A stretch of 33,738 bases of DNA from Clostridium sp. UBA4746. Its GTDB lineage: Bacteria; Bacillota; Clostridia; Clostridiales; Clostridiaceae. The notes beneath the pieces were generated by a model, which was given only the letters and a program-made list of their open reading frames with translations, ran no database searches and had not been told where the DNA came from. The stretch is taken from the NCBI GenBank assembly GCA_002403785.1, contig DHIM01000385.1, positions 8,778 through 42,515 on the forward strand, given 5' to 3'. The position numbers and the translations under genes are program-made. This document shows positions 32,230 through 33,738 of the stretch, in pieces (positions within the stretch are counted from its first letter, which is position 1; each line of letters starts with the position of its first letter).

Positions 32230-33621
32230 CTAGTGCAGCATTTTCTTTCTTAAATCATCAACTTTCTTATCTTCCTTATTATTTTGAAGCATCATGAATA
32301 AGTAAATTGGGATTCCTACGAGCATTAGTATAAAACCAAACATTACAACCTCTGCACCAGTTCCGTAAATCGCATATATAGTATATCCAAAGGCAAGCAA
32401 TGCTACAAATGAATTTTTCAAGAAATTCCATATATTAAAATCCGCTGAATGCTTCTTTAAAAGTACTATATCTGCTGCTGCTGAAAAAGCATATGCAGGC
32501 AAAAACGCTAATGTAGCTAATAATAACATAAAATTAAATGCTGCATTTAAAGTACTTACATAATTTAGTATAAGAAGAATATTAGCTGCGACACCACTTA
32601 TTATGAGTGACGCAACAGGTGTCTTATATTGAGGATGTATTTTCCCAAATATTTGTGGAAATAACTTATCTTTAGCAGCACCATATGAACTTCTTGCTGT
32701 GGTTAATATCCATCCTGCAGTAGCTCCCAGGGTCGATATTATAGCACCAATTGCTATAAAATTTCCACCCCAAGTTCCCCCAGTTGCTGCATTAATTATG
32801 TCAGCAAGTGGTGCTTTTGAATTAGCTAATGTAGCTTGATTTAGAACACCCATAGCAACTATTGAAACAACTAAATATATAGCAGCTGAAATTAAAGTTC
32901 CATATATTGTACTTTTTCTAATATTTACTCTAGGATTTTTAATTTCTCCGGCAGGTACTGTTGCACTTTCAATTCCTACAAAAGCCCAAAGAGCAATAGC
33001 AATTGCTGCTGGTAATGTACTCATCCCTGAAACCTTAGCGCTTGATACTGTACTAAGCATTGCAGGATTAAAATGCATAGCTGCAATTACTACAAATACT
33101 ACTAAAGCACCTACTTTTAATACCGTTGTTATAATAGTTATTATGCCTGCTCCTTTTACACCAAGAATATTTACAATTGTAAAAAACCATAATACCCCTG
33201 AAGTAATTAAGAACGCCCACAGTGGAGTAGCCGTGCCCGGGAAAAAATATGTGAAATAAAGCATAAATGCAGTTATAATAGCTGCATTTCCAACCCAAGC
33301 ACCTACCCAATAGGTCCATGCAATTAAAAATCCTGCAAAATCACCAAAAGCAGCTCTAGTATACACTATAGGTCCACCTGTTCTTGGCATAGCTGTTCCT
33401 AGGCTAGCAAAGCTTAATGCGATTAGTAATGATCCAATTGCCGTAATTACCCAGGCGATTATAGCTGTTTTAGGGTTTGATGCGGAAGCTAAGGATGCAG
33501 CAGAGGTGAAAATTCCTGAACCTATACAGTTTCCTACTACAATAGCAGTTGCTGCGGCAAGACCAAGCTCCCTCTTCAGCTCCACACTGCCAAAATTATT
33601 AGTGTTATTGACTTTACTCAT
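32230..33621 (-). CDS. APC family amino acid permease (AdiC/PotE-like antiporter group)
   Basis: Integral membrane protein of 463 residues with about twelve helices. The substrate-binding GNCIGSGIFTSAASLA in helix 1 (about residues 30-45), SLGTAMPRTGGPIVYTRAAFG in helix 2-3, and IALWAFVGIESATVPAGEIKNPR in helix 6 are hallmarks of the APC superfamily, closest to the basic amino acid/polyamine antiporter branch. Arginine/ornithine, agmatine or another amino acid could be the substrate; no decarboxylase or deiminase gene is visible nearby to decide. The ATG at 33621 follows AAGGAGGG. The 117 bases upstream to the window edge are AT-rich and hold nothing else I can identify. Confidence 0.92.
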   Translation of the reverse strand: MSKVNNTNNFGSVELKRELGLAAATAIVVGNCIGSGIFTSAASLASASNPKTAIIAWVITAIGSLLIALSFASLGTAMPRTGGPIVYTRAAFGDFAGFLIAWTYWVGAWVGNAAIITAFMLYFTYFFPGTATPLWAFLITSGVLWFFTIVNILGVKGAGIITIITTVLKVGALVVFVVIAAMHFNPAMLSTVSSAKVSGMSTLPAAIAIALWAFVGIESATVPAGEIKNPRVNIRKSTIYGTLISAAIYLVVSIVAMGVLNQATLANSKAPLADIINAATGGTWGGNFIAIGAIISTLGATAGWILTTARSSYGAAKDKLFPQIFGKIHPQYKTPVASLIISGVAANILLILNYVSTLNAAFNFMLLLATLAFLPAYAFSAAADIVLLKKHSADFNIWNFLKNSFVALLAFGYTIYAIYGTGAEVVMFGFILMLVGIPIYLFMMLQNNKEDKKVDDLRKKMLH

Positions 33622-33738
33622 AAATACCCTCCTTATTACTTCAAATAAAATATAATTAACACATTATTAAATATATCATAAATATAAATATATCATATTA
33701 TCACAATAAAAACGATATTATTATTTCATTTTATGTTT

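Noticed and set aside
1..33738. Mobile element, phage, CRISPR array, tRNA or rRNA
   Set aside because: No transposase, integrase, regularly spaced repeats, or tRNA/rRNA-like conserved sequence was found on either strand by eye. A tRNA scan would settle the last point.

Overview
The window is AT-rich chromosomal DNA that reads like a spore-forming, fermentative Firmicute, most likely Clostridium sensu stricto. The clues are the prkA-yhbH-spoVR sporulation operon, a probable gamma-type spore-protein relative, a LevR/sigma-54 controlled mannose-class PTS, strong GGAGG ribosome sites with several TTG/GTG starts, and many intrinsic terminators. I see no rRNA, tRNA, CRISPR array, transposase, integrase or phage gene. 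Species cannot be fixed from the sequence alone.

Layout, left to right. 1-952: 5' part of an Old Yellow Enzyme family oxidoreductase that runs off the left edge. 1455-4112: a CPBP membrane protease, an adenosine deaminase and a rhomboid protease, all on the minus strand and possibly co-transcribed. 4378-8852: prkA-yhbH-spoVR, tightly packed and ended by an unusual array of three GTAC-bounded hairpins. 9109-10954: a Nudix hydrolase divergent from an AlaX-type alanyl-tRNA editing protein, with two palindromes between them. 10989-12416: an NlpC/P60 cell-wall peptidase without an obvious signal peptide. 12543-16287: a thiamine salvage operon (thiD-cytX-thiM-thiE, overlapping genes) behind a promoter, TPP riboswitch and terminator. 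16294-16974: a calcineurin-like phosphoesterase. 17201-18908: glpK with a promoter, a leader terminator and a cre-like site. 19072-20130: a membrane-anchored HSL-type esterase. 20286-20684: an Asn/Ser-rich repeat protein resembling gamma-type SASP. 20888-21175: a 95-residue orphan. 21298-22256: ribosomal protein L25/Ctc with a long structured leader. 22637-26135: an AI-2E family membrane protein, a 14-helix MFS exporter and a YdcF protein. 26211-31922: a mannose-class PTS operon (IIA-IIB-IIC-IID) with a textbook sigma-54 promoter, preceded by its LevR-type activator, which carries a one-base deletion. 32230-33621: an APC family amino acid permease.

How the parts fit together. The thiamine operon is salvage only: CytX imports the pyrimidine, ThiD and ThiM phosphorylate the two halves, ThiE joins them, and the TPP riboswitch shuts the operon when thiamine diphosphate is plentiful. 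The PTS operon should depend fully on LevR and sigma-54, so the frameshift in the AAA+ domain, if real, would silence it. glpK appears to be controlled by antitermination and CcpA rather than by HPr phosphorylation, since the usual HPr-target histidine is replaced by serine.

I did not find a clearly new multi-gene system. The points most worth a second look are the levR frameshift, the four-repeat SASP-like protein, the glpK and L25 leader attenuators, and the triple hairpin array after spoVR.
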